This document shows, piece by piece, positions 43,627-52,614 of a stretch of 64,000 bases of DNA. The stretch comes from Planctomycetota bacterium (lineage in GTDB: Bacteria > Planctomycetota > UBA8108 > JACQVS01), in contig JANQLS010000031.1 of assembly GCA_028280485.1 (NCBI GenBank), forward strand, positions 1-64,000, written 5' to 3'. The stretch's first letter is position 1. Each line of letters starts with the position of its first letter. A program made the position numbers and the translations under genes. The notes under the pieces were generated by a model that saw only the letters and a list, made by a program, of their open reading frames with translations, searched no databases and was not told the origin of the DNA.

Positions 43627-43688
43627 ATTTTGCTTCCTAAAGGATGTTCTGCGAACGGCTTTGTTTGCCTTGATGCAAAATTCCTTAG

Positions 43689-43704
43689 TGCAAAGCATGT
43701 TCCT
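43689..43704 (-). promoter_or_regulatory. Candidate sigma-54 promoter of porin 2
   Basis: On the minus strand AGGAACATGCTTTGCA: GG(-24), A, Y, R, TTGCA(-12) with correct spacing; the first T and the C are missing. The predicted start near 43678 gives a leader of about 50 bases before ATG 43626. The core GGAACA-N3-TTTGC is shared with the porin 1 promoter. Confidence 0.6.
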
Positions 43705-43950
43705 TTTTCAGAGCAGCCTTACTTGCATAACTAGTGGTCAGATTGGGAGTCTTTCTTGAGATGTCAAAGACTACTCCTGTGGGCCGCATAAATTATGAGC
43801 AGTTTCTTCTTGAGTCGCTGCTTAATAAATGGCCGGCCTTAAGACGAAGATTGAATTAAAAAAGTGCATAAGCAATTTATAGAATTCATTGAAGTTATTA
43901 ATTAGCCGTAATTACAGCAAGAATTTGAGGATTTCTTTAAAAATAGATCT

Positions 43951-43966
43951 TGGCATAAGCTTTGCG
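43951..43966 (+). promoter_or_regulatory. nrtA promoter: Candidate sigma-54 promoter of the nrt-like operon
   Basis: TGGCATAAGCTTTGCG matches TGGCAYRNNNNTTGCW at all but the last base, with exact -24/-12 spacing. The predicted start is near 43976, leaving a leader of about 48 bases. Sigma-54 control fits a nitrogen-source transporter. No NtrC-type operator was recognised upstream. Confidence 0.72.
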
Positions 43967-44023
43967 CAGAGAATTGCGACGTTTAGAGGTCCATTCGTAG
44001 TTCACTCGTAAAGGTTTTCATTC

Positions 44024-45547
44024 ATGATTCATCATTTTTTGCTGCCGACCCGATACCCAAGAGCTCTTTATTGGATGCTTCTTTTTACTCTTATGGCTTC
44101 TTTATCCTCCTGTGGAGGAGAGGGTACGGGATCCGATGACTCTTTAGATTCACTGTTAGAAAAAGCAGAGAAGACAGCGCCTATTAGTAAAGAAGAAAAG
44201 AGTGGTGACCGTCAGTCGGTGAGCCCCGAGAAGGTCGTTCAAAAAATTTCCTCGACTGTCTTAGAGCGAAATGAGCTGAAATTTGGATTTATTAAGCTCA
44301 CAGACTGCGCCCCTATTGTTATCGCCAAGGAAAAAGGATTTTTCGATGAGGTTGGATTACAGGTTGATGTAGAAGCTCAACCTAACTGGAAAACACTTCT
44401 CGATCGTGTCATCAGTGGTGAGCTTGATGGGGCCCATATGTTATCCGGTCAACCGATTGCTGCCACTATTGGTTTTGGAACTAAAGCTCACATCATTACG
44501 GCCTACACCATGGACCAAAATGGTAACGGCATTACCGTTTCAAATGCTATCTGGGAGCAGATGCAGGAGAACGATTCCAGTCTTAAATTACCTCAGCCCA
44601 AACACCCCATTTCGGCGAATACCCTAAGGCCTATTGTTGAAGAAAGAAAAGCTTCAGGTCAACTTCTTAAAATGGGGATGGTCTTCCCTGTTTCGACTCA
44701 TAATTATGAATTGAGATACTGGTTAGCTGCTTCGGGTATCCACCCTGGGTTTTATACCAATACTGATAAGGTTGGAGAGACAGATGCCGAGGTCTTACTC
44801 TCAGTGACTCCACCTCCCATGATGCCGACGGTATTAGAAGCTGGAAATATCCAGGGATACTGCGTGGGTGAGCCGTGGAATCAGCAAGCCGTAGCTAAAG
44901 GTATCGGTGTCCCTGTCACAACGAATTATGACGTTTGGAAAAACAATCCAGAAAAGGTATTTGGAGTTACAAAAAAATGGGCAGATGAAAATCCAATAAC
45001 TCATATTGCAGTAATTAAAGCTTTGATTAAGGCCGGGAAATGGTTGGATTCCACGAACTCTGAGGGAGATTTAGTTAATCGTGAAGAAGCCTGCAGGATA
45101 CTCGCTCAACCTAATTATGTTGGTGCTGATTACGACGTGATTAAAAATTCGATGACTGGGTTTTTCTACTTTCAAAAGAGTGATAAACGAAAGATGCCTG
45201 AATTTAATATCTTTTTTAAAGATCATGCCACCTACCCCTGGTACAGCGATGGTATTTGGTTTTTAACTCAAATGAGAAGATGGGGGCAGATCACGGAGTC
45301 GAAGCCCGATGCATGGTATCACGAAACTATCAAGAAAGTGTATCGACCGGATATCTACAGGCTTGCAGCGGCTGAGTTGATTCAGGAAGGGGAGCTTGAA
45401 GAGAGTGAAATCCCTCCAGTCACTACCGATGGTTATAAGCCAGCTACTAATGAGTTCATCGATGGTATGACTTATGACGGTAGATATCCCGTTAAGTATC
45501 TTAACTCTATGAAAATTGGAAACAAAGACCTCGAAGCTTCAAGCTGA
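44024..45547 (+). CDS. nrtA: NrtA/CmpA-type substrate-binding lipoprotein of ABC importer
   Basis: A 507-residue lipoprotein with lipobox LSSC (Cys near residue 30) and an acidic linker to about residue 80. The binding fold is that of the NrtA/CmpA/SsuA group: [90 protein letters not shown] and [13 protein letters not shown]. The GEPWN segment and overall length fit nitrate- or bicarbonate-binding members rather than taurine/sulfonate ones. The four downstream-ordered genes (binding protein, permease, two ATPases) match nrtABCD. Nitrate is favoured over bicarbonate because of the sigma-54 promoter; the symbol is provisional. Confidence 0.85.
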   Translation: MIHHFLLPTRYPRALYWMLLFTLMASLSSCGGEGTGSDDSLDSLLEKAEKTAPISKEEKSGDRQSVSPEKVVQKISSTVLERNELKFGFIKLTDCAPIVIAKEKGFFDEVGLQVDVEAQPNWKTLLDRVISGELDGAHMLSGQPIAATIGFGTKAHIITAYTMDQNGNGITVSNAIWEQMQENDSSLKLPQPKHPISANTLRPIVEERKASGQLLKMGMVFPVSTHNYELRYWLAASGIHPGFYTNTDKVGETDAEVLLSVTPPPMMPTVLEAGNIQGYCVGEPWNQQAVAKGIGVPVTTNYDVWKNNPEKVFGVTKKWADENPITHIAVIKALIKAGKWLDSTNSEGDLVNREEACRILAQPNYVGADYDVIKNSMTGFFYFQKSDKRKMPEFNIFFKDHATYPWYSDGIWFLTQMRRWGQITESKPDAWYHETIKKVYRPDIYRLAAAELIQEGELEESEIPPVTTDGYKPATNEFIDGMTYDGRYPVKYLNSMKIGNKDLEASS

Positions 45548-45555
45548 GATTCACA

Positions 45556-47118
45556 ATGAAATTTAAATTAATTAAATCTTTAGATGTTGCAGGATTGTCG
45601 GTATTTGAGCCGGTGGTGAGATTACTTTGGGGAGAAGAACCTAAAGTGCAGATCAAAAAGATCGGTCTCTATATCGTTATTCCGCTCCTTGTTTTCATTT
45701 CTTTCTTGTTGGTTTGGGATTTTATGGGGCCGAGACATAAAACAAAATCGGGTGAGGTCCCTACCCCAAAAGTCGTCCTCGATGCCTACAAAAAGATCGT
45801 TCTATTTCATGATCAAGAATATGCCAAGTTGGATGATTATAACAGAGAGGGGGAGGACCGCGTTGCCCACCTTACAGAAGTCGAGTCAAGACTAAGAATA
45901 GTACGAGATGTACTCGGCCAAATTCGAATTGCTCTGGAGGACGCTGAGAATCAATTTCAAGAAAAGCTGGCTAAATATTTAAAGCCTTACCAACAAGTTG
46001 TTGCGGAAAAACAAAAGGATTATCAAGCGAGAAAGGCAGAAGTTGAAGGGAAGTTGATTACATGGGGAAAGCAGCTCGATGTAAACGACAAAGAAGGAAA
46101 AAAGGATTACATCAAAGCTGTAGCATTAGCTAAGAGAGAATTCGAAAAGAATGAAAAGCACTTAAAAGTCCTTAGAACCGAACTTGCTGATAAAAAAATC
46201 AATGAGTCTCCTGAGCTGGTTACGCTGCGGCTCCAACAAACTAAATTGGAACAAGAAGAACAATTCTTAGTTAAAAGAATTTCTTACTTAAGCCGGGCAA
46301 ATCGCTCCCTCAAGATCGAGGCAGCGGAAACCATTTTGGGGGATCAACTTGCCAATCTAAGTAATGCCTATGGAGACGAAGGGGTTTACGGGTTGACTTT
46401 AAACATCCTGAATAGCCAAGAGCGTATCGAGAAAATCAAAAAATCGAGTTACGCTAAACCTCCTACCTTTTTTGATCAAATTTGGACGAGTATTAAATGT
46501 GTATTTACTGGATTCTTGATTGCTACCTTCATTGCAATCCCCTTAGGGATTCTGTGCGGTTTAAGTTCCGTGTTTATGGCCTCCATGATGCCTTTGATCT
46601 CGCTCTTTAAACCGGTCTCGCCCATTGTTTGGTTACCGATAGTGTTTATTATTGTTGGAGGGTTTATCACTAATCCTGAAGAAGCATTTATTTCACCTGC
46701 ATTTCTCAGTACTGCGATAACCGTCGCACTTTGCTCCCTTTGGCCTACATTGGTCAATACGGCATTAGGGGTTGCCTCCGTTGAAAATGATCATTTGAAT
46801 GTCGCCCGCATGTTACGACTCAACCTTTGGGATCGATTAACGAAGATCATTATCCCTTCTTCTCTTCCCTTGATCTTTGCTGGATTGAGGATTTCATTAG
46901 GAGTGGGGTGGATGGTGTTGATCGCAGGTGAGCTACTCTCCTCAAGTCCCGGCTTGGGTAAATTTGTGTGGGATATGTTTAATAATGGATCGAGTGAGAC
47001 TTTTGCTCAAATGTTTGTCGTCGTGTTCTTTGTCGGTATCATCGGTTTCCTTTTAGATCGGTTGATGGTCATTATGCAAAAGTTAGTCAGCTTTGATGAA
47101 GCTGTAAGTACACTTTAG
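45556..47118 (+). CDS. nrtB: NrtB-type ABC permease with a long coiled-coil insertion
   Basis: A 520-residue permease; usual NrtB/SsuC proteins have about 270-300. The first membrane segment is [19 protein letters not shown] (about 38-56), then [13 protein letters not shown] as in the family. About 230 residues of highly charged helix follow (around 80-305; heptad-like [35 protein letters not shown]), and the standard permease resumes at [20 protein letters not shown]. The core has five membrane segments and the EAA-like loop [19 protein letters not shown]. With the N-terminus inside, the insertion would face the periplasm. It starts 8 bases after nrtA. The insertion could reach toward the binding protein or the porin; this is inference. 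Confidence 0.85.
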   Translation: MKFKLIKSLDVAGLSVFEPVVRLLWGEEPKVQIKKIGLYIVIPLLVFISFLLVWDFMGPRHKTKSGEVPTPKVVLDAYKKIVLFHDQEYAKLDDYNREGEDRVAHLTEVESRLRIVRDVLGQIRIALEDAENQFQEKLAKYLKPYQQVVAEKQKDYQARKAEVEGKLITWGKQLDVNDKEGKKDYIKAVALAKREFEKNEKHLKVLRTELADKKINESPELVTLRLQQTKLEQEEQFLVKRISYLSRANRSLKIEAAETILGDQLANLSNAYGDEGVYGLTLNILNSQERIEKIKKSSYAKPPTFFDQIWTSIKCVFTGFLIATFIAIPLGILCGLSSVFMASMMPLISLFKPVSPIVWLPIVFIIVGGFITNPEEAFISPAFLSTAITVALCSLWPTLVNTALGVASVENDHLNVARMLRLNLWDRLTKIIIPSSLPLIFAGLRISLGVGWMVLIAGELLSSSPGLGKFVWDMFNNGSSETFAQMFVVVFFVGIIGFLLDRLMVIMQKLVSFDEAVSTL

Positions 47119-47130
47119 ATTTGGGGGTAA

Positions 47131-47973
47131 ATGATTCTTATGGCTTATTTAGAGTTATCTTCAGTCAACTTTGGCTACGGGCCCTCAGCGAACCGATACG
47201 AAGTCCTTCAAGATGTAAATATCGAGGTCAACGAGAATGAGTTTGTGGCAATTCTTGGATTTTCAGGAACTGGAAAATCTACACTCATTTCTTTGTTAGG
47301 CGGTTTGAATTTACCCGATAGTGGGCAGGTACTTTATAAGGGGCAGCCTGTCGTTGGGCCGAGCCCCGATCGGGGAATCCTATTTCAGAATTATTCGCTG
47401 TTACCATGGTTGACTGTTTACGGAAATATCAACCTAGCCGTTAAGCAAGTCTTTCCCGAGTTTTCAAATGAGGAGAAAAAAACTTACATTCAAAAGTACA
47501 TCGATATGGTGAGTTTGAGCGGGTCGGAAAAAAAACGTCCTGCTGAGCTTTCTGGAGGGATGCGTCAAAGATTATCATTGGCCCGTACATTGGCCATGCA
47601 GCCCAAAGTACTCTTGTTAGATGAACCATTAAGTGCGTTAGATGCGCTCACTCGATCTGTATTACAAAAAGAGATTATCAATATATGGGAGTCAGATAAA
47701 AGAACGATTGTGATGATTACCAATGATTTGGACGAAGCCATCTTGATGGCGGACAAAATCTTTTTGCTCTCGCCCGGTCCTAAGGCAAGTTTGTATAAAG
47801 AATTTAATGTTAATATCGAGCGCCCTCGAGATATGGATTCTTTAAATTTGAATGAAGATTTTAATAGTCTAAGGAATCAGATTACTGCATGTATGGTTGA
47901 ATTTTTTCAAAGTGAAGATAACGATTCTGTGGAGATCGAATTACCAGACTATCAACCCGCAGTGTTTACGTAG
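47131..47973 (+). CDS. nrtC: ABC transporter ATPase of the nrt-like importer (first)
   Basis: A 280-residue ATPase: Walker [11 protein letters not shown]-loop [13 protein letters not shown], signature [19 protein letters not shown], Walker [17 protein letters not shown] and the switch region, where the usual His is Asn ([10 protein letters not shown]). In the cyanobacterial NrtC a C-terminal substrate-binding-like regulatory domain is present; it is absent here, though a 40-residue tail rich in acidic residues follows the ATPase core. The Asn in place of the switch His suggests that this subunit has a degenerate catalytic site and that the partner ATPase does most hydrolysis, as in asymmetric ABC pairs. 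GGGGGT lies just before the ATG; another ATG three codons on is possible. Confidence 0.85.
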   Translation: MILMAYLELSSVNFGYGPSANRYEVLQDVNIEVNENEFVAILGFSGTGKSTLISLLGGLNLPDSGQVLYKGQPVVGPSPDRGILFQNYSLLPWLTVYGNINLAVKQVFPEFSNEEKKTYIQKYIDMVSLSGSEKKRPAELSGGMRQRLSLARTLAMQPKVLLLDEPLSALDALTRSVLQKEIINIWESDKRTIVMITNDLDEAILMADKIFLLSPGPKASLYKEFNVNIERPRDMDSLNLNEDFNSLRNQITACMVEFFQSEDNDSVEIELPDYQPAVFT

Positions 47974-47997
47974 AGAAATCATGGAAGAGTTAGAAGA

Positions 47998-48813
47998 ATG
48001 TCTGCTAAAAATCGATACTTAGAACTTTTTAAATTGACCAAGGCTTATCCCAATCGATTTGGAGAGGAAGTTCCAGTCGTAAAAGATTTTGATTTAATCC
48101 TGAAGCGCGGCGAGCTGGTGAGTTTGATCGGTCACTCTGGATGTGGGAAATCAACCGTTCTAACTATGGTTGCAGGTTTAAATTCTATAACCTCTGGTGG
48201 AATTGTGTTGGATGGGCATGAAGTTTCGGGCCCTGGTCCAGACCGATCTGTGGTGTTTCAGGCTCCGTGTTTGTTAGATTGGATGACTGCATTACAGAAC
48301 GTGAAGTTGGGAGTAGATCGATGCTACCCACATGCAAGTCATTCGGAGAGGTTTCAAATCTGTGAATATTATTTAAGTGCAGTAGGACTTGGAGATTATT
48401 TAGACAAGTATCCAAGGGAGCTATCAGGAGGGATGCAGCAGCGAGTGGGCATTGCTCGAGCGGTCGCTCTTAAGCCGAAGTTACTTTTATTAGATGAGCC
48501 TTTTGGAAGATTAGATTCACTCACTCGGTTAGAGTTGCAGGAGGTGATTCTCAATTTAATTGAACGGGAAAAGCTCACCTCTTTATTAATAACGCACGAT
48601 GTTGATGAAGCATTATTCATGTCGGATCAGGTTTGCATGATGACGAATGGTCCCAATGCGAAAGTGGGTTCTATGGTTAAAATCCCTCACCCAAAACCTC
48701 GAGACCGACAGGAGTTTATCAATGATAAAGATTATTTTGGGTTGCGTGCGAAGTTGGTTCGATTCTTATCCGAGCAAGAAAAATTAAAACTGGCGCCCAA
48801 TGCCGTGATTTAA
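47998..48813 (+). CDS. nrtD: ABC transporter ATPase of the nrt-like importer (second)
   Basis: A 271-residue ATPase with a complete active site: Walker [11 protein letters not shown]-loop [18 protein letters not shown], signature [17 protein letters not shown], Walker [17 protein letters not shown] and switch His in [12 protein letters not shown]. The C-terminal [23 protein letters not shown] is typical of NrtD/CmpD. It pairs with the first ATPase, whose switch His is replaced. It is the last gene of the four-gene operon; the gaps within the operon are 8, 12 and 24 bp. No clear terminator follows before the convergent isomerase gene 60 bp away. Confidence 0.88.
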   Translation: MSAKNRYLELFKLTKAYPNRFGEEVPVVKDFDLILKRGELVSLIGHSGCGKSTVLTMVAGLNSITSGGIVLDGHEVSGPGPDRSVVFQAPCLLDWMTALQNVKLGVDRCYPHASHSERFQICEYYLSAVGLGDYLDKYPRELSGGMQQRVGIARAVALKPKLLLLDEPFGRLDSLTRLELQEVILNLIEREKLTSLLITHDVDEALFMSDQVCMMTNGPNAKVGSMVKIPHPKPRDRQEFINDKDYFGLRAKLVRFLSEQEKLKLAPNAVI

Positions 48814-48874
48814 TTTCCAGTTTCTATCTGGGTTTTGCCTGTTTTGAAATTAATAGCAGGATTCTTAGAGTTCG

Positions 48875-49834
48875 TTAAGGAAGCTTTTTGAGGCAGTCCT
48901 CCAAATACTTCCGCGACTTCAAGATCTCTTCAGTAATCTTCTGTGGTGTTTCTAAAATGGGAACACCTCTGGGAACCGGGTGCATGAAAATTTCGGTGGG
49001 TCCTTTGTATTTTGCTTTCTTCAAGCCCTTTAAGATCTCTGCGAAGTCTAACTTTCCCCTTCCCGGCATCTGCAAGAGCTCTTGTTCTTTGGGTAATTTC
49101 TTACTCGATCCCATTCCGTGTTGTTGTGCGTAGAAGAATTTCACTTTAGAGCCCACGTGCTCGGCTAAACCCCCAATTAATTTACCATCTTGAGGAAGAT
49201 GGTGGGGGGCGAGAGCTAATCCAAAAATGGATGAAGGGGAGAGCTCGCCTAACCAGCGAATGGAATCGGGACTCTTGATCATGCTCCCGGAATGATTTTC
49301 GATCGCGATGATACAATTCGATTTTTCGGCTTTTTTAATGTGGGGCTCCATTTGGCGAATGAAGGTCTTGATCGCCGATTTTAATTCTTTTCCTTTTACA
49401 TTTTTAGGCCCACGGGCGGTACAGACCAGGATCACTGGCTTAGAAGATACCTTGGAGGCGAATTGCATTTCGGAATCTAAATTGAAGGGACCTTTTCGAT
49501 AGCACGCGATTCCACCCAGGCTGATTTTCCTTTTTTCTAACTCCTCTTTGAATTTTTCAGGACCTAATGCATCGGCTTGTTCACGTTGGTTGCCGTGAAC
49601 TTTTGGCCAGAGGTCGATCGAATTCGCGCCGGTTTTTTTGACCTGATCTAACACGACATCCAACTTTTCGTAGCCATACATTGCAGAAGATAGGATGTAG
49701 TTGAGTTTGAACTTCTCGGGCTTTTCTTTCGCAGCGAGAAATGGACTCACTGAAGAAAGGGAGAGGCCAGTGAGTAAGCCGGTCGTAAATTGGCGACGAG
49801 TTAGCGGGATATTGGAGTTCGTGAAATCTTTCAT
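48875..49834 (-). CDS. Sugar phosphate isomerase/epimerase-like TIM barrel, exported
   Basis: A 319-residue protein from ATG 49834, which overlaps the stop of the response regulator gene as ATGA; a start 22 codons upstream would run into that gene and is rejected. The N-terminus carries a Tat-like signal (LTRRQFTTGLLTGLSLSS). The barrel belongs to the xylose-isomerase-like/AP-endonuclease-2 superfamily: SIDLWPKVHG, the strand CIIAIENHSGSM with metal-binding Glu and His, LALAPHHL and PTEIFMHP. Members act on keto-sugars or inositols; planctomycetes carry many exported copies beside Gfo/Idh enzymes. Translational coupling to a two-component system is unusual and suggests that the enzyme belongs to that regulon, or is just read through. 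Confidence 0.85.
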   Translation of the reverse strand: MKDFTNSNIPLTRRQFTTGLLTGLSLSSVSPFLAAKEKPEKFKLNYILSSAMYGYEKLDVVLDQVKKTGANSIDLWPKVHGNQREQADALGPEKFKEELEKRKISLGGIACYRKGPFNLDSEMQFASKVSSKPVILVCTARGPKNVKGKELKSAIKTFIRQMEPHIKKAEKSNCIIAIENHSGSMIKSPDSIRWLGELSPSSIFGLALAPHHLPQDGKLIGGLAEHVGSKVKFFYAQQHGMGSSKKLPKEQELLQMPGRGKLDFAEILKGLKKAKYKGPTEIFMHPVPRGVPILETPQKITEEILKSRKYLEDCLKKLP

Positions 49835-50193
49835 TGTAGGGCAACTTTTACTAGATCTAAGACTCGATCTGGGGAGAAGGGCTTTTCTAAAAAGTAACAA
49901 TCTTTTAAGGCTTTAATTTTAGCCGCGATTTCTGGCTTCGCATAGCCAGTCACGAGGATGCATTTAATATTTTCGTGTTTTTGTCGCACTTTTTGAATAA
50001 GGCTTAAGCCATCGAGCTCACCGCCCAGCATCAAATCCGTCATCAATAAGTCCGGTGGGGATTGAAGAGTTTGCGACAAAGCGGTGGGAATAGATTCAAA
50101 GCTAGTGGCTAAATAACCAGCGCCTTTCAAAACATCAACAATTAAGTCTTGGAAGAGCGTTTCGTCATCGATAACGTAAATCGAATGTGACAT
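49831..50193 (-). CDS. Single-domain response regulator (CheY-like)
   Basis: A 120-residue receiver domain without output domain. Key residues are present: acidic pair DD at 9-10, phospho-acceptor Asp53 (LLMTDLMLGG), Thr81-type residue in LVTGYAK, and Lys in FLEKPFSP. It lies 144 bp downstream of the histidine kinase gene on the same strand, so the kinase is its likely partner. Without a DNA-binding domain it must act by protein contact, for example in a phosphorelay or on a c-di-GMP or chemotaxis target. It overlaps the following isomerase gene by 4 bp. Confidence 0.92.
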   Translation of the reverse strand: MSHSIYVIDDETLFQDLIVDVLKGAGYLATSFESIPTALSQTLQSPPDLLMTDLMLGGELDGLSLIQKVRQKHENIKCILVTGYAKPEIAAKIKALKDCYFLEKPFSPDRVLDLVKVALQ

Positions 50194-50337
50194 GAGATGG
50201 CCGTTGGGTTTAAAGAACTATTATTGTTTATCTCCTTTATGGCGACCTCTGATTTTGATGCAAAAAGAGTCTTTAAAGTATGGATACCCCTATAATGAGC
50301 ATCCCCTAAACTAAAATCAATTCTATTTAATTCTAGC

Positions 50338-51996
50338 TTAAGATCTCTCCCCGTTTAAGGGAAGTTGAATTGTTACGTGAGTGCCTTCACCTGGCTGACT
50401 CTGAACATCGATCGAGCCGTTGTTTCCCAGGATGAGTCCATGAGATACGCTCATTCCTAGGCCCGTTCCTCCTTCATTGACACGAGTGGTAAAGAAGGGA
50501 TCGAAAATATGTTCGAGGTGTTCACTCGACATACCTTTGCCTTGGTCGATGATGTTTATTTTTACTCCTCCAACTGCAATTTGAGACTCGATTCGAATTT
50601 TAGAATGGGGTTCGGAAGCCTGGATGGCGTTTCGAATCACGTTGACGAGGACTTGTTCAATTTCTAAATTGTTAATCGAAACCTCAGGGAGTGCTGGGTC
50701 CGAATGAAGATCGATTTCTACGTCTTCTTTCCTCGCAAAGTCTCGACTGAAATCGATGGCTCTTCGAAGGAGGTCGTTGAGGTTGGTGGGTGATTTTTCT
50801 GTTTCTTCAGAACGGGCGAACCTCAAGACATTATTAATGATCTTGGAGCAACGATCCACTTGCTCTTCGATTTCTCGGTTTTGGGCTGATAGTTCTTCGC
50901 AGGAATCACATTTGCAATTCTCAATCAACTTTCGAGTCTTATAAGTAATCAGGTTTATCAATCCTAATGGATTGTTGATTTCATGCGCAATTCCAGCACA
51001 AAGAATTCCTAATGAAGAGAGCCTTTCGCTTTCTTGAAGTTGCTTTTTGGATTCTTCTAATTGTTGAGATCGAATTTCCACCAGCTCTTCTAACTTCGTA
51101 CGGTGATCATCGAGCTCTGCTTCATTAAGATGCTTCTTCAGGGCGATGCCTGCGACATGAGCTGCGATTTGAAGGAGTTCTTTTTGGAAGGCCGTAGGGA
51201 CTCCAGTTCTTTTATTGGAGATGGCGAAAGTTCCAAGGACTTGATTCTCATCGGAAATAATAGGAACTGACCAACAGGATCGGATTCCGTATTCTTTGGC
51301 TACGGGTACAAGTTGTTCCCATAGGGGATCCGTCAAAGTATCTTCTACATAAACGGGCTCACCTCTAAAAGCAGCCGTCCCGCACGAGCCGGCACATTTT
51401 GAAGGCGCTAGACCGTCAAGAAGTTCTCCGAGATCTGGTGGGAGGTTGGTTCCCCCTGACTGGAACATTAAAACTTCTTTCACTTGGTCTAAGAGTAATA
51501 TAGAAGTGATGGATCCAGGCACCAGCTTATCGATTAAGTTGCAGATAAGTTGGGTGGTCTGATTAAAGTTACTTCCTAATGCCATACTCTGAAGAATCTC
51601 TCTTTTTATTTCTAAGAGAGTTTCGGCGTTGACTCGAGTCGTGATGTCTTGGAGGAAGGCTCCGAATCCATCAACTTCTTTGAGGAAATTAACTTCGATC
51701 CACGTGCCGCGATCGGGGTGGTGAAGGATCCATTGGTCGGATCCAGTTTGTTCAATGTTCTTTAATGTTCGATTTTTTTTATTGTGACTCGACTCGGGTA
51801 AGTAGTCCCAGAGTGATTGTCCTATGAGCTGACGATTGCTTGTATCTAAGAATGAACTTGAATTGGAAGTGGCTTGAAGGATTTTACTGGACTTGTCACA
51901 TTGAACGTAAGCGAATGGCGAAGGTGAGATGACGCTGTTGTCTGGCGATTCCGAATTTGTTCTGGAAAAGATTTTGGAAGTCGATTCGGTGATCAT
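50338..51996 (-). CDS. Soluble hybrid-sensor histidine kinase (PAS-GAF-HisKA-HATPase)
   Basis: A 552-residue kinase without membrane segments. A PAS-like domain (about 25-120, FGAFLQDITTRVNAETLLEI at its end) is followed by a GAF domain (125-290) with the conserved CAGSCGTAAF loop. A coiled coil leads to the HisKA box with His338 (GIAHEINNPLGLINL). The ATPase domain has N box VLVNVIRNAIQAS, G1 IIDQGKGM, F box FDPFFTTR and G2 GGTGLGMS. Odd: between the two HisKA helices lies CKCDSC (361-366), a compact four-Cys-spaced motif that could bind a metal or form a redox switch. GGAGG precedes the ATG. Likely senses an intracellular signal and phosphorylates the single-domain regulator downstream. Confidence 0.92.
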   Translation of the reverse strand: MITESTSKIFSRTNSESPDNSVISPSPFAYVQCDKSSKILQATSNSSSFLDTSNRQLIGQSLWDYLPESSHNKKNRTLKNIEQTGSDQWILHHPDRGTWIEVNFLKEVDGFGAFLQDITTRVNAETLLEIKREILQSMALGSNFNQTTQLICNLIDKLVPGSITSILLLDQVKEVLMFQSGGTNLPPDLGELLDGLAPSKCAGSCGTAAFRGEPVYVEDTLTDPLWEQLVPVAKEYGIRSCWSVPIISDENQVLGTFAISNKRTGVPTAFQKELLQIAAHVAGIALKKHLNEAELDDHRTKLEELVEIRSQQLEESKKQLQESERLSSLGILCAGIAHEINNPLGLINLITYKTRKLIENCKCDSCEELSAQNREIEEQVDRCSKIINNVLRFARSEETEKSPTNLNDLLRRAIDFSRDFARKEDVEIDLHSDPALPEVSINNLEIEQVLVNVIRNAIQASEPHSKIRIESQIAVGGVKINIIDQGKGMSSEHLEHIFDPFFTTRVNEGGTGLGMSVSHGLILGNNGSIDVQSQPGEGTHVTIQLPLNGERS

Positions 51997-52019
51997 CTTA
52001 CTATTTTCCTCCGTTATTT

Positions 52020-52083
52020 AGTTTCTGTTGATTTCACAGAAACTAAGCTGAGTTGGGATCAACTCGGCCGCGAGTATTGGCTC
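52020..52083. repeat. Hairpin repeat of the GTTCCTGTT family, diverged copy
   Basis: About 63 bp shared with 54706-54768: stem AGTTTCTGT / ACAGAAACT, then TGAGTTG-GGAT-CAACTCG and GGCCGCGA. Compared with the other copy (GTTCCTG / CAGGAAC) both arms changed together, which keeps pairing. It sits just upstream of the histidine kinase gene. Confidence 0.75.
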
Positions 52084-52536
52084 TTCTGATCAATACTTAG
52101 CGGTGTCATAGCAAATCATTGACTTTCTACAACGTTTAAAAATGATCCCCAATTGACCGGAAGCTTCCCCCAATGTTAAGGATAATTACCTGCCTCCGTG
52201 AAAAAGATCAGCCCTATCTACCGCCAAGAGATACCGAGCAAAAGCATCGAATTGAGTCTGTTTTAGAAAACAAGATTTCGACGTGAGTCAATTTGAGTTC
52301 AGCAAATCTTCATCTTCAGAAGATCTAATCGATAGAAGTATAAATTAATATAAGTTTTTAGATCTGGTTTATTAATGTGCAAATTTTAAAGAATTTGTTC
52401 GCGCATTTAAAGGTTAAACATTGAATTCATTGATAGAACTTACAATCGTGTACCTTTTGAACTGTAGGTTTGATGAGTACGCGACAATCTAAGAGGAATC
52501 CTTAATACTGCTTTAAAAGTGTAACCATTTTAAATT
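52084..52536. other. Intergenic region (about 450 bp)
   Basis: No gene or repeat seen. It is AT-rich, between the histidine kinase gene start and the terminator of the second Gfo/Idh gene; it may hold the kinase promoter. Confidence 0.45.
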
Positions 52537-52590
52537 AAAAAAGCCCTCTCGGTCATTTCAGCTTTTGAAATGCATCGAAAGGGCTTTTTT
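52537..52590 (-). terminator. Bidirectional rho-independent terminator
   Basis: Imperfect stem AAAAAGCCCTcTCG / CGAaAGGGCTTTTT with a 25-nt inner part that folds further (ATTTCAGC / GCTTTTGAAAT). It has A/T runs on both sides. It ends the Gfo/Idh gene at 52615. Confidence 0.82.
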
Positions 52591-52614
52591 GAATTTAGCT
52601 TTTTAGCTTAGGTA

